A stretch of 46,602 bases of DNA from Clostridia bacterium. GTDB lineage: Bacteria; Bacillota; Clostridia; Oscillospirales; CAG-272. The notes below the pieces were generated by a model. That model was not told the origin of the DNA. It ran no database searches and worked only from the letters and a program-made list of their open reading frames with translations. The stretch spans positions 1 to 46,602 of the forward strand of contig JAFTKY010000069.1 in the NCBI GenBank assembly GCA_017453005.1, given 5' to 3'. A program made the translations under genes and the position numbers. Of this stretch, positions 1 through 15,000 are shown one piece after another (position 1 is the stretch's first letter; every line of letters begins with the position of its first letter).

Positions 1-2
1 AG

Positions 3-3000
3 AACGGTACCCTTATGGGACAGAATACGACCACTACATATCCCGCTCCTATGATCGGTATCAAGGCTGACGGCACGGCAGTTATGGCTACTGTTACATC
101 CGTATCCGAGGGAACGCGTTCTGCTACGAGAATGAAGTATCTGCCTTACATAGCGAAAGAGCTTGGCATGATCAACTGTATCATGTTTGACGGCGGTGGA
201 TCTACGCAGTTTATAACCCTTGAGAACGGTAGCTACGTTCGTCGTGCAACAAGTGCCGACGGCGCGGGCACTACTCGTACGGTTATAAGCGGCGTTGCGG
301 CGGTATATCACGGCGCAGACCTCACCGTAACCAACAATGAGAACGGCTCTTTGAACCTTCTTACGTCGAATATTGCCTCAACGACCCCCGTTGAGACTAC
401 GTATTATAACGTTTCCGCAATAGATACCATGAACGGTGTGTCCGACGGCTCGTTTGCGAAGCCCGGCGCTCCCGTTGTTACCACGCTCAAGGGCTCGCTT
501 ACAAGCGATTATAAGCTCTCGCTCGCTGGTTGGTCTATCGTAAACGGAGGCGTCAACGGCGGAATAAACTACTCCGTTGACGGCGGAACGACGTGGATGC
601 CTACTACGGGCTCGTATTCCACGGCAGAGCAGGCGGTACTTGACTCGGCAAAGTCAAACTCCACATTTACTAATATTTCGGGCACTAACGGACGATTTGA
701 AGTAACCGCTGACCTCTCGGCATATCAGGGACAGATCATAGACGTAAGATTTGCAACCGCGTCTGTCAGCGGAAGCATGTCTCACTTTCTCACAGTCGAG
801 AACGTTCAGGTAGGAGCTGTTGACTCGGGCTCGGGTGATTCGGGAGATACCGGATCGACGACTACCGGCAACGTGTCCACTGCATTTGGATATTACGCAA
901 CTGTTGAGTCTATCAACGGCACGTTAACAAACCTTGTCGGTATGCGCGATCCTAACTACACGTCCAGCGCAAGTGACAAGAGTGTATTTATACTTCCCGC
1001 AACGGCTACGGGCTTCAGCGCACCCGCAAACACCCTCTCTATTTCGGGTTGGGCAGTGGTCAACGGAGCTAACAGCGGTAAGTTCTATTGGTCGGTTGAT
1101 AAGATAAATTGGACAGAATGTACGGGAACAACAGTTTCCGCTACTACCAGTGAAAATTGTACTACCGCAACAAATTCAGGCGCGCTCGCAACCGCAGCCA
1201 CGGCAAAGGGTGCGTTCAGCGGTGCTACTGCAGACCTCTCGGCTTATAACGGCCAAACGGTCAACGTTTACTTTGCGACAGTAGGAACGCTTTCAGGATA
1301 CGAGACCAGCTATCTCCACTTCCTCACGGTCGAGGACGTTTACGTTGGAGAGCAGTCGAGTGGCGACTCGGGTGACTCGGGTGAGATAACAACCACGGGT
1401 CAGAACTCCGGTTCTATAGACTTCTTTAACGGCACGAACGTAACGGGCTACAGAGCAAAGCCCGGCAATCCCTTGTCCGCGGCACTTCCCGTTCCCATGA
1501 CCTCCACCACTCTGACGATTCAGGGCTGGTGCGTTGCAGAGGGCGGATATAACGGCGGCATCGTTTACTCGCTTGACGGCGGAAAAACGTGGCAGGACAC
1601 CTCCGGCTCGTACGAAGACCGCCCCGCTGATGGCGATGCAATAGTGGCCCTTGCGCAGAGTGATGGACTTACTACAGTAACGAAGACAAATTGCGGATTC
1701 AACGTCGGCGTTGACCTTTCGGCGTACAAGGGACAGACTGTAACGGTCACCTTTGGTATAAATACATCTGCATCCGTGCAGGAGATATCAACGTTCGCCA
1801 CTATAACGGACATAGCTGTTCCTTCCAACACTGTTACGTATCAAAACTCAATGATACTTTGGAATCAAATCAACGGAGTTGAATATGCAGAAAGTGCTTC
1901 CTCTGTGCATCACGGTGTAAGGAGCGTAGCAATTCCTGACAGCTGCCAAATGAAGAGCACATCCTTCTCTATCTATGGTTGGGCAGTCGTTGTTGGCGGT
2001 CAGCAGCAGAACGGTATTAAAATGTCGACCGATGGCGGCGTGACGTGGAGAGATACCACGGGAGGAACCTACTCTGCAAGCAACTCGGGAGTAGTAACTT
2101 GGATAACCAACAATGGAGCGGCATACGGTGTAGCGGGCTGTAGCGACCAGTATGCATGGTTCGGAACCGTTTCCGTAGACCTCTCGGACAGAGCGGGAAT
2201 GCTTACCAACGTGACGGTTGGTATCACGCAGGCAGACGGTACCGTCAGACCTATGGTCACGTTTACCGGCGTTCAGGTTCCCGGCTCACACGTTTGTACC
2301 GCAGGCACTACCGTAACCAGTCTTGGTAACGGAACACACGCATATACCTGCACAGGCTGCGGAAATACCATGCCGGCTGTTACCTGTACAGCTAACGGTA
2401 CGTACACAGCAACAGGCAACGGAACGCATACGTCAACCTGCTCCGTCTGCGGCGGTACGACCGCGGCGGCAGTTTGCTCGGGTACTACTTGGGCAAGTGA
2501 CGAAACAAGCCACTGGAAGGTTTGCTCCACTTGTTCTACAAAGATAGACACAACCGTTGCAGAGCATACGGGCACAGCTACGTGCCAGAGCGCGGCAACG
2601 TGTACGGTTTGTAATAAGAGCTTCGGCTCGGTAGGCACGCATACCCTCGTTGAGATAGAGGGAAAGACACCCACGTGTACCGAGAGCGGTCTCACTACAG
2701 GAGAGAAGTGCTCCGTCTGCGGAACAGTTACAATAGAGCAGACAACTATTGCTGCATACGGACACTCTGAGGTCGAGCTCCCTGCAATCGAGGCAACCTG
2801 TACCTCGACGGGTCTTACTGCAGGCTCCAAGTGCTTTGACTGTAATACGATACTCACGGCACAGACCGTGACAGAAAAGATACCTCACAATTACGTTGAC
2901 GGCTCCTGCTCCATGTGTGGCAAGGCAGACACGACTACTTGTGAGCATACCTACACCGACAACTGTGACACAGACTGTGACAAGTGCGGTGAGGTAAGAG

Positions 3001-6000
3001 TAGCGTCCCATAACCCCACGGCTATGGGTACGGCTATAGATCCTACCTGTACTCAGGTAGGTTACACCGAAGGCTACATTTGCTCGGACTGCGGCGAGAT
3101 AGTCACCGAGCCCGAGGAGATCAAGGCTCTCGGACACAAGAATGACGTAACTATTCCCGGTTATGCCGCAACCTGCTCTCAGGCAGGACTTACAGACGGT
3201 GTTAAGTGCTCCGTTTGTGACGCGATAACCACACCTCAGGAAGAAATAAAGGCTCTCGGACACACCGAACAGACTGTCGCAGGCTATGCGGCAACCTGTA
3301 AGGAAGCGGGACTTACCGACGGCGTAGTTTGCTCCGTTTGTAACAACGTTCTCGTAGAGCAGGAGGAAATCGCGGCTCTTGGACACACCGAGCAGGCGCT
3401 CACGGGCTATGCGGCAACCTGTCTCGAGGCAGGACTTACCGACGGCTCCAAGTGCTCCGTTTGTAACACGGTTATAAAGGCTCAGGAGGAGATTGAGGCT
3501 CTCGGACACACCGAGGAGACTCTCAAGGGCTATGCGGCGACCTGCTACGCGGTAGGTCTTACCGACGGTGTTAAGTGTTCCGTTTGCGATACGGTTATCA
3601 CGGCGCAGACAGAAATAGCAAAGACCGCTCATACGGAGGTAGTTATCCCCGCAGTTGACGCTACTTGTACCACCAAGGGTTCAACAGAGGGTAAGGAATG
3701 CTCCGTCTGCGGTGAGGTCACACTTGCTCCTACGGAGATAGAAACGGTAGAGCACGTATATACGACGTACACATATAATAATGATGGAAAGTGCGGACAA
3801 AACGGCACGAAGACGGCGTCCTGTGACTACGGATGCGGTGCTACGAGCACTATCGAAGCTGAGGGCACAGCACTCAGCCACAAGTGGTCTGCTGCGACCT
3901 GCACGGCACCTAAGACGTGTAGCGTCTGCGGTGCAACCGAAGGCGAGGCGCTTGGTCACGATTGGCTTGACGCGGACTGTCTCAATCCTCAGTTCTGTGT
4001 GAACTGCGGAGAAGAGGGCGACGGTGCGCTTGGACACGCGTGGACGGACGCTACTTGTACCGCCCCCAAGACGTGTTCAAGATGTACTGCCACAGAAGGA
4101 GTAGCTCTCGGACATAGCTGGTCTACTACTTACACAACTGACAGTACACATCACTGGAACGCGTGTATCAACGGATGCGGCGAGATAAGTGGCAAGGCAA
4201 CGCACGATTTCACGGCAGGTAACTGCGTATGCGGACTTGGATGCTCGCACGCAACAACGGAAGACGTAGCGGAAATTCCTGCAACATGTACGTCTACGGG
4301 TACTACAGCAGGTAAGAAGTGTACAACCTGTGGCATGATTACAGAAGGCTGTACAATGATAGAAAAGAAGGCACATACAGAGGTTGCTATCGGCGAGGCC
4401 AAGGAGCCTACATGTACCGAAACGGGTATCACATCAGGTGTAAAATGTGACGTTTGTGGCACTGTTATCACTGAGCAGCAGACCATTTCTGCAAAGGGAC
4501 ATAGCTGGAAGACTGCAACCTGCACAGAGCCCAAGACCTGTAAGACATGCGGTGCAACTGACGGCGAGGCACTTGGTCATGATTGGCTTGACGCCGACTG
4601 CCTCAATCCTCAGTTCTGCGTAAACTGCGGAGAAGAGGGAGACGGCGCGCTTGGACACGCGTGGGTAGCTGCAACCTGCACAGAGCCCAAGACTTGCTCC
4701 AGATGTACTACAACCGAGGGCACTGCTCTCGGACATAGCTGGGCAGACGCTACTTGCACGACGCCCAAGACCTGCTCCGTATGTCATGTAACTGAGGGCG
4801 CGGCTCTCGGACACAGCTGGGTAGCAGCAGATTGTGACACACCCAAGACCTGCTCCGTATGTCATGTAACAGAAGGCGCAGCGCTTGGACACAAGTGGGC
4901 TACGACCTACACAACGGACGATACGTATCACTGGTATGCTTGTACCAACGGATGCGATGAGATAAACGGCAAGGAAGAGCATGATCTCTCCTCCGGCACT
5001 TGCGTATGCGGACTTGGATGCTCGCACGCAACAACGGAAGACGTAGCGGAAATTCCCGCAACCTGTACGTCTACGGGTACAACCGCAGGTAAGAAGTGTA
5101 CGGAGTGCGGCGCTATCACAGAGGGCTGCACAATAATAAATAAGAAGGCACATACAGAGGTTGCTATCGGCGAGGCTAAGGAGCCCACGTGTACCGAAGC
5201 GGGTATCACGGCAGGACTTAAGTGCTCGGTATGTAACGAGGTATTTACAGAGCAGCAGACCATTTCTGCAAAGGGACATAGCTGGGTAGCAGCAGATTGC
5301 GACACACCCAAGACCTGCTCGGTATGTAAGGCAACCGAGGGCGAGGCACTTGGACATAAGTGGACGGATGCAAATTGCACAACCCCCAAGACCTGCTCGG
5401 TATGTAAGGCAACAGAGGGCGAAGCACTCGGACATACATGGGTAGACGCAACTTGCACAACCCCCAAGACCTGCTCTGTATGTAAGGTAACAGAGGGTGA
5501 AGCACTCGGACACACATGGGTAGACGCAAATTGCACAACCCCCAAGACCTGCTCTGTATGTAAGGTAACAGAGGGCGCGGCACTTGGACACAAGTGGAAG
5601 GATGCAACGTGTGAAGAGCCCAGAACCTGTTCCGTATGTCAGGCAACAGATGGCGAAGCTCTTGGACATAATTGGTCCGCAACTTATACCAGAGACGATG
5701 CAAGCCACTGGTACACATGTACTAACGGATGCGGCGAGATAAACGGCAAGGCGGCACACGACTTTACAACAGGTAACTGCGTATGCGGACTTGGCTGTGC
5801 ACACGCAACGACTGAGGACGTAGCGGAAATTCCCGCAACCTGTACGTCTACGGGTACAACCGCAGGTAAGAAGTGTACGGTGTGCGGCACGATCACAGAA
5901 GGCTGCACAATAATAGATAAGAAGGCACATACAGAGGTTGCTATCGGCGAGGCTAAGGAGCCTACGTGTACCGAGACAGGTATCACGGCAGGACTTAAGT

Positions 6001-9000
6001 GCGCTGTATGTAACGCAGTATTTACAGAGCAGCAGACCATTTCTGCAAAGGGACATAGCTGGGTAGCAGCAGATTGCGACACACCCAAGACCTGCTCTGT
6101 ATGTCAGGCAACCGAGGGCGAGGCACTTGGACATAAGTGGACAGATGCAACTTGCACCACGCCCAAGACCTGCTCGGTATGTAATGCAACCGAGGGCGAG
6201 GCTCTCGGACATACATGGGTAGACGCAACTTGCACCACACCCAAGACCTGCTCTGTATGTAAGGTAACAGAGGGCGAGGCTCTCGGACATACATGGGTAG
6301 ACGCAAATTGTACAACCCCCAAGACCTGCTCGGTATGTAAGGCAACAGACGGCATAGCTCTCGGACACACACTCACTCAGGTAGACGCAAAGGCGGCGAC
6401 CTGTACCGAAAAGGGCTGGAAGGCATACGAGTATTGCTCGGTATGTGATTATACAACGTATGAAGAGATAGGCGCAAAGGGACACACCGAGGTAATTGAC
6501 GGCGCGGTTGATGCAACGTGTACCTCCACGGGTCTTACAGAAGGTAAGCACTGTAGCGCGTGCGGCGAGGTCCTCGTTGAACAGACCGTTACGGAAAAGC
6601 TTGATCATACTGTTGTAACCGATCCCGCGGTTGATGCAACGTGTCAGTCTACCGGTAAGACGGAGGGCTCGCACTGCGGAGTTTGCGGCGAGGTATTCGT
6701 AGCACAGACAACTACCGCAAAGAAGGAGCATACCATCGTAGTTACAAACGCAGTCAAGCCCACGACTACCTCTACGGGTATGACGTCCGGTGCATCCTGC
6801 TCCGTATGTAATACAGTTCTCGTTGAAGCAGAAGAAATCCCTGCTATAAACGAGGCGAACAAGGACGATAACCACCACAACGTTGTTGACGGTGCGGCAA
6901 GCGCTCCCACGGTTTCCGCAGGTGCGGCTGTTGAGCACACGCCCGACATAAAGATATTCACAAAGACGGATATCCACACCGCAAACAACAATACGTATAT
7001 CAACTTTATCGAGGCAGAGAAGGCAATAGCCAAGGCTCCCGCGATTATTGACATCGCTCAGGGACTCTCAAGCGTCGCTATTGGCGAGAACAAGAAACTC
7101 AGCTTCGGATATATGTTTGAGATAAGTGACGTCGCTGCAGGCGCGGAAAATTATGATGACGGATACACACTCACAGTAAATATTGAAAACGCAGATAAGT
7201 TCGCAGCACTTCTCCACTACGAGAACGGCGCGTGGGTAGTAGTAGACGGTGCGGTTGCAGATGCAGCTGCAGGCACGGTAACCTTTACCGTAAACAGCCT
7301 CTCTCCCTTCGCAACAACTCTTGCGGTTGATGAGGAATGTGAGCATACGAGCTACACCACCGAGGTAACGGCTCCCACCTGCGTATCCGAGGGATATACG
7401 ACCTACACGTGTACCGCTTGCGGCGAGACTTGGACGGGCGATACGACCGCGGCTACGGGCGAGCACAGCTACGGTGACGACGCAGTATGCGATATTTGCG
7501 GAGCAAAGAAGACTCCAACGGTTTACGCAAACATTGAGCAGATCAACTCCTGGACGCCTCCCGCATTGCCCAACTGGCCTCCCATTACGGGCGACACTCC
7601 TCTCACGTTTGACTGGATAAGCCAGTACGGTAACGGAACTGCGGCTCAGCAGCTCAGACTTAAGCTTTGGGCGGTGGCAGTAGGCGGACAGCAAACGCTG
7701 GCGTATAACGTAAACGGCGGCACGTGGGCTGACGTTACGGCAGGTATGTACCAGCGTGACGATATTCCCGCTGCATTCCCCACGGAGGATATAAAGGCAG
7801 AAAACGCAGGCTATGAGGGCTACATCAACCTTTCCTCCTTTGCAGGACAAACGATCTCCGTAGGTCTCGCAGTCAAGACTGCAAGCGGCGAATACGTACA
7901 GATAGCAACTATCATAAACTACCAGGTAGCAAGCACACAGTTCGTTGCGGCTATTGACAGCATTGAGGGTCAGACGGCGTCTAACTACCTTGTAGGTACT
8001 GTGGGCAACCCCTCGCAGAACTACGGCGCACTTACATGGAACTTTGGACAGATGTCCGATACCACGCTTACCCTTAACGGTTGGATGATGATCAGCGGAG
8101 GACAGCAGCACTTTGCATACTCCGTAAACGGTGGTCAGACATGGCATGACGTAACGAGCGTGACCACAGGCGACGGAACCAGTGATCATACCGAGTCGGC
8201 AACCGCTAACGGCGGCGCAGGCAACTGGGTACTCACGGCAGCTCGCTTTGTTCCCATGAACATTGACCTTTCCGCATACGCAGGAAAGACAGTAACGGTA
8301 ACCTTTGCGAGAGTTTCCGCAAGCGGTGTACCCGTAATATTTGCAAATATCAACGTAACCGTTGGCGGAGCACAGACACATACCTGTAACACCTCTGCGT
8401 GGACGGCAATCGGTAGCGGTGAGCACATTGGCTACTGTGACACCTGCGGAGCGAAGCTCAAGGGCACTTGTGCTGCAGGCACGACCTTCGGTCATGACGA
8501 TAACAACCACTGGAACACTTGTGTCGCATGTAACGGACAGATGAACGTAGAGGCTCATACGGGCGGCTCTGCAAACTGTCAGACAGCGGCAACGTGTAGC
8601 GTTTGTAACAACACCTACGGCGGCACGAATACAAACGTACATACAGGTACGATAACCTGGACAAATACAGAAACAACTCATACGGGTACGTATAATTGCT
8701 GTAACACGGTAGCAGTCTCCGGCGAGGCTCATATCTGGGACGGCAACACATGTACCAAGTGCGGATACGTAGCAGCAGCTCCTCACGAGCATGTTTACGG
8801 TAATAACGTAAAGGAAGCGGCTCTCAAGAGCGCGGCAACGTGTAACGCATACGCAGTTTACTTCAAGAGCTGTACCGAGTGCGGCGCGCTCAGCACAGAT
8901 ACGTTCACCTACACGGAAGGCGGATATGATTCCACCAACCATACGGGAACACTTTCTTGGGTAACCACGGCAGAGACGCATAAGCAGGTATGTAGCGCAT

Positions 9001-12000
9001 GTAACGGCGCGGTAGTAGCCGAGACGGCTCATGCGTGGACGTCCGATGCAGATACCGTCTGTGACGTTTGCGGCTACGAAAGAGAAGTTGCTTACGCATA
9101 TCTCTTCAGCGGATACATCGATTATATCAACGGCGTAGGACCTACAGGCTCGTCCGCCTCCGGCTATGGCGACGCAGGTAAGGTTACTCACGCAAGCCTC
9201 TTTAATGCAAGCTGTCCCGGCAGTCTTTCGGGCTTCACTCTTACTCTTAAGGGCTGGCTCGTAGTCAGCGGCGGACACGACGGCTTCGTTTACTCCGTAA
9301 ACGGCGGAAGCTGGGCAAATGCAACCGGCAACCTCGTTGATGGCGTTGAAGGTGCACACGACAGCGTTGCAGCAGGCGACGGCGTAACTAACGGCTCTTT
9401 GACGAACGCACGCTTTGAGCCTATGAACATCGACCTCTCCGGCTTCAAGGGACAGACGGTTGACGTTGCAGTAGGATTTATTAAGAACGGCGAATATATT
9501 ACGTTTGCAACCATTACCGGCGTCAGCGTTCCCGCAAGCAATACGGTTTGGGCGGGTGTCGTTGACTCCATCAACGGAACGGGCGGCTTCAGCGCAAGCT
9601 CCGCTTCTCAGGCTCAGGGATACGTATTCCTCGCTCCCGGACAAATCAACTCGACAACTCTTACCCTTCAGGGTTGGATGTTCATTGAGGGCGGTCAGCA
9701 GCACTTCAGCTGGTCCGTAAACGGCGGTCAGACGTGGAGCACCAGCTTCTCGACAAACTCGCTCAGCACACCCGGTGACACAACGGCTTATTATGAATCC
9801 GCAAACGCGGCAGCTCAGGTAAGCTCGGCTAACTGGGTAGCAACCAACGCACTTTACAAGCTCGGCATTGACCTTTCCGCTTACGCGGGACAGGAAGTGA
9901 CCGTAACTATCGCAAGAACCGCGGCAGCTGACACCACTCAGGCTATTGTTCTTGCAAAGATAAAGCTTACAGTTCCCGGAACTGCAAGCCACAATCACAC
10001 CTATAACAACAATCCTTGGGTATCTGTCGGTAAGAACAGACACATGAACTACTGTGATACCTGTGGACTTGAAAACGTATCCGACTGTGTAGCCGGAACG
10101 ACGTATCTCAACGATTCCAACGTTCACTGGCTCACGTGTATCGGATGTAACGGCGTTATGGAAGGAAGCGTTTCCTCTCATAACATCGACACGAACGCTC
10201 CTTGTACGGACGGACAGAAGTGTACGGTATGTCAGTACGTAGCGGCAGAGCCTAAGGAATGTGTACCCGGCCCCGCAGCAACGTGTACCTCCGCACAGAC
10301 GTGTACCGTATGTGGAAACGAGCTTGCAGCAAAGCTTCCTCATAACACAATTCAGGTAGACGCAAAGGCACCTACTTGTCTTGAAACGGGTTGGGATGCA
10401 TACGAATACTGTCAGGACTGTGATTACACGACAAAGGGCGAAGAGCTTCCCACAGTTGACCATACGCGTCCCACAGAGTACGACTGTACGGTTGGATGCT
10501 TCTGTACAGTATGTAATACAGAGCTTGAGGCGGCAAAGGATGCTCATACTCCTAACGTAGACGAGTCCACGTGTGATACCGAGAAGTACTGTACGGTATG
10601 TAACACGGTGCTTGAGGCAAAGAAGACACATACACCTAACATTGACGCTCCTACCTGTACCGAGGACCAGAAGTGTAAGTACTGCGGTATGCTCATGCAG
10701 GAAAACCTCGGCGGACATACCGAGGGCGAGAAGGTTCTCCTTGCTCCTACCTGCGTAGCGGTAGGATCAAAGCAGATCTACTGTACGAGATGTGAAGAAA
10801 ATCTCAGACTTGAGGAAATTCCCGCAACGGGCATTCATACTCCCGGAGATGAGGCAACGTGTACCGAGGCTCAGATCTGTACGATATGTCTCAATGTGCT
10901 TGTAGATGCTCTCGATCACGATTATATCGAGCACGAGGCACAGATACCTAACTGTCAGCAGATAGGTTGGAATGCATACCAGACGTGTAGCAGATGTGAT
11001 TACACGACCAAGGTTGAGCTTCCCAAGACAGACCACAGCACTGTCTTCGTTCCTCAGGTAGACGCTACCTGCGGAGAGAACGGTCTTGAAGCTTACGAAT
11101 ACTGTACTGTCTGTGACTACACCACAAAGGGTGAGGCAGCGGTTATTCCCGCAACGGGTAACCACACGTACGACAACAACTGCGGCGACGCGGATTGTAA
11201 CGTATGCGGACAGATAAGAACCGAATTCCCCTCCGAGCATACGCTCGGAACACCCGCAACCTGCGTAGCTCAGGCTATATGCTCGGTCTGCGGAACAAGC
11301 TACGGCGAGCTTTCAACGGTTCACGTTTACTCCAACGATTGCGGCGACCTTGTCTGTGACGTTGAAGGATGCGGACACACAAGAGACGCAAGCGAGCTTG
11401 TGCCCCATACTTATGATACAAACTGCGACGCAGAGTGTAACATTTGTAAGGCAATAAGAACCGACATCACTCACACGTGGAGTGAAGACTATATCACAAG
11501 CGAAGCTCAGCACTGGTATCAGTGTACGGTCTGCTCCGAAAAGAAGGAGGTCGCAGACCATGAGTATGACAACGCGTGTGACGCAACCTGTGACGCTTGC
11601 GGATACACAAGAACGGTTGGCGACCACGTAGTAGGAACACCCGCAACCTGCGAAAAGCAGGCAGTCTGCGGCGAGTGCGGAGCGTCCTTTGGAACTCTTG
11701 CACCTCATACGCCCGGAGCGGAAGCAACTTGTACGGATCCTCAGGTATGTACAGTCTGCGGAGAAACGCTTGCGACAGCAACGGGACACAGCCTTGAATA
11801 TATTGCCGGTAAGGCGGCAACCTGTACGGAAACAGGTCTTGAAGAGGCACAGAAGTGTTCTGTTTGCGGATACATGATCGACAACAGCGGAAACGAGATC
11901 ACAGAGCAGAAGGTAATTCCTTCGCTCGGACACACCGTAGTTACGGACGCAGCGGTAGATCCTACCTGTACGACCACGGGTCTTACAGAAGGCTCGCACT

Positions 12001-15000
12001 GTGAGGTTTGTAACGCAGTCCTCGTAGCTCAGCAGGTAATCGAGGCTGAGGGACACGACGAGGGCGCGTGGTCCACGATACTTGAAGCAACGTGTACGAC
12101 AGACGGAACAAGAGAGCTCCGTTGTACCAAGTGCGGTAATCTTCTTGACAGCGAAACCCTTCCCGCAACGGGCCACGAATGGGGCGACGATGCAGAGGCA
12201 GGCTGGAACCAGACCAAGGCTCCTACCTGTGAGGCTGCGGGCGAAGAGACCCGTACGTGCGCTTGCGGACACGAGGAAACCCGCGTGGTAGCAAAGCTTG
12301 AGCACACGGCAACCGAGGAGTGGACGGTAATAGTTCAGGCAGGCTGTGATACCACGGGTACACAGATAAAGACCTGTCAGTACTGCGGAACGACCATGGA
12401 AACAGAGACCATTGAGGCTCTCGGACACAACCTTGTTGCAGGTGAGGTCGTAGCACCTACCTGTACGGCTGAGGGATACACCGTATACAGCTGTGACAGA
12501 GAAGGCTGCGGACACACCGAAAATAAGGACGTAACACAAGCAACGGGACATACCGAGCAGATAGTTCCCGGTAAGGATGCAACCTGTCAGGAAGCAGGAT
12601 ACACCGAGAGTGTGATCTGTAGCGTATGTCAGGCAATACTTACTCCCTCCATTGAGCTTCCCGCAAACGAGCACGATTGGGACGGCGGCGAAATAACCAA
12701 GGACGCAACGTGTACGGAGCAGGGAACAAAGCTCTACACTTGCTCGCTCTGTGGAGAAACAAAGACAGAGATCATCGAGATGATCGACCATGAGCTTGGT
12801 TATGCAACGAGCGAACAGCAGCACTGGAAGGCTTGTGCAAACTGCTCTTATACAGAAACAAGAGAAGACCACGCGTGGGTAGACGGCGTATGTACGACGT
12901 GTAGCTACTCCTGCGTACACACGGGCGGCAACGCAACCTGTGAGGTTCTTGCAGTATGTATCTACTGCGGCGAGTCCTACGGCTCACTTGCAGATCATAC
13001 CGAGCAGACTATCACCGGTATGGCTCCTTCGTGTGAAGGCACGGGTCTTACGGACGGTGTTCAGTGTAGCGTATGTCAGGCATGGCTCACAGAGCAGGAA
13101 GAGATCGCCGCTCTCGGACACAATTATACAACTTATATACCCAACGGTGATGCAACCTGTACCACCGACGGAACAAAGACCGCTTACTGTGATAACGGAT
13201 GCGGTAAAACAAGCGTACTTACGGATGAAGGCTCTGCAACGGGACACAACTACGACGGAGTAGAGTGGATAATCGACCTCGAGGCAACCTGTACGGAAAA
13301 GGGCTCCATGTCCAGATCCTGTGCAAACGGCTGCGGCGATAAGCAGACGCAGGAAATACCCGAAAAGGGACACGTTATCAGCACTGAGTGGGCAACAAAG
13401 ACACCCGCAACGTGTACTGAGGCAGGAGTAGCGATCAAGAGCTGTACGGTATGCTTCGTCGAGCTCGAATCTCAGGCAATTCCCGCAACGGGACACTCTT
13501 GGGGCGACGATGCCGAGGCAGGCTGGATACAGACAACCGCTCCCGGCTGCACGACCGACGGTGAAGAAACCAGAGTTTGTGCTAACGGATGTAACACCTC
13601 CGAAACACGTCCCGTAGATCAGCTCGGACACACCGAGTCTGACTGGGTAGTAGACTACGAGGCAGACTGTGAGAACGCAGGAAGCAAGTACACCTACTGC
13701 GAGCGCTGCGGCGATACGCTTCAGACGGAAGAAATTCCCGCAACCGGACACGCGTACGTTGAGACGGGCAGAACACAGCCCACGTGTACCGCTACGGGTA
13801 CTATCACGTACACTTGTGAAAACGGATGCGGTATTCCTAAGACAGAGTCCATTGACGCTCTCGGACATACCGAGGTAGAGATACCTGCAGTTGAATCCAC
13901 TTGCACAAGCACGGGTCTTACGGCAGGCGTTAAGTGTGACGTTTGCGGCGTAACACTCACAGAGCAGCAGGAGACTCCCATGAAGGAGCATACTGAGGTA
14001 AGCATTCCTGCAGTCGGCGCAACGTGTACCGCAACGGGTCTTACCGAGGGTAAGAAGTGCTCTGAGTGTGGCGAAACGCTTGAGGAACAGCAGATAGTTC
14101 CCATGATTCCTCATACGACCACTGTTCTTCCCGGAACAGACGCAACATGTCTTGAAACCGGTATAGAAGAGGCATCTCAGTGTACGGTATGTAACAAGAT
14201 GTTCGACCTCAGAGGAACAGAAATCACAGAACGCATAGTTCTCTCTGCTCTCGGTCATGACCACCAGTTCCTTGAAACTGTTGAGGCAGGATGTACCACG
14301 GAAGGTTATGATATTTATAAGTGCGTACGTTGTGACGACAGCTACGATGATAATTTCGTTGACGCTCTCGGCCACGACTACGACGATAACCTTGATACTG
14401 AGTGTAACAGATGCGGAGAGACAAGACTTCCTGACTGTGACCACGAATACGACAACGCGTGTGACGGCGTATGTAACATTTGCGGAACCACGAGAGTTCC
14501 CGCCGAGCACGTTCTTGACGACATCGAGGGCAAGGACGCAACCTGTACCGAGACGGGTCTTGAAGCAATTACAGAATGTACCGTTTGCGGACAGAAGTTC
14601 AACACAAACGGCGACAAGATAGACGAGCAGCCCGTAATCGAGGCTCTCGGCCACGATTACATTGACCACGAGGCTAAGGCGCCCAGCTGTACTGAAATCG
14701 GTTGGGATGCATACCAGACTTGCGGAAGAGAGAATTGCGGTTATACAACCTACAATGAGCTTGCGGCTCTCGGACACACCGAGGAGACTATGGCTGCGGT
14801 AGACGCAACGTGTACCACAACGGGTCTTACCGAGGGAACCAAGTGTAGCGTATGTCAGACTGTTCTCGTAGAGCAGGGTGAGATCCCCGCACTTGGACAT
14901 CCCACGAAGGATGAGCTTCCCGCAAAGGCACCCACGTGTACCGAAACGGGTCTTGAGGCGGCTACGAAGTGTACGCTTTGCGGACAGATCTTCGACGCTG

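Noticed and set aside
3880..6362. Regular 78-bp repeats that could be taken for a CRISPR array
   Set aside because: There are no unique spacers; each repeat is translated in frame and is part of the giant protein.
4434..6977. An 847-residue minus-strand open frame, and similar ones at 2433-3632, 7068-10718 and 11313-12920
   Set aside because: Same cause: antisense shadows of the repeat-rich gene. None has a ribosome binding site or a recognisable domain.
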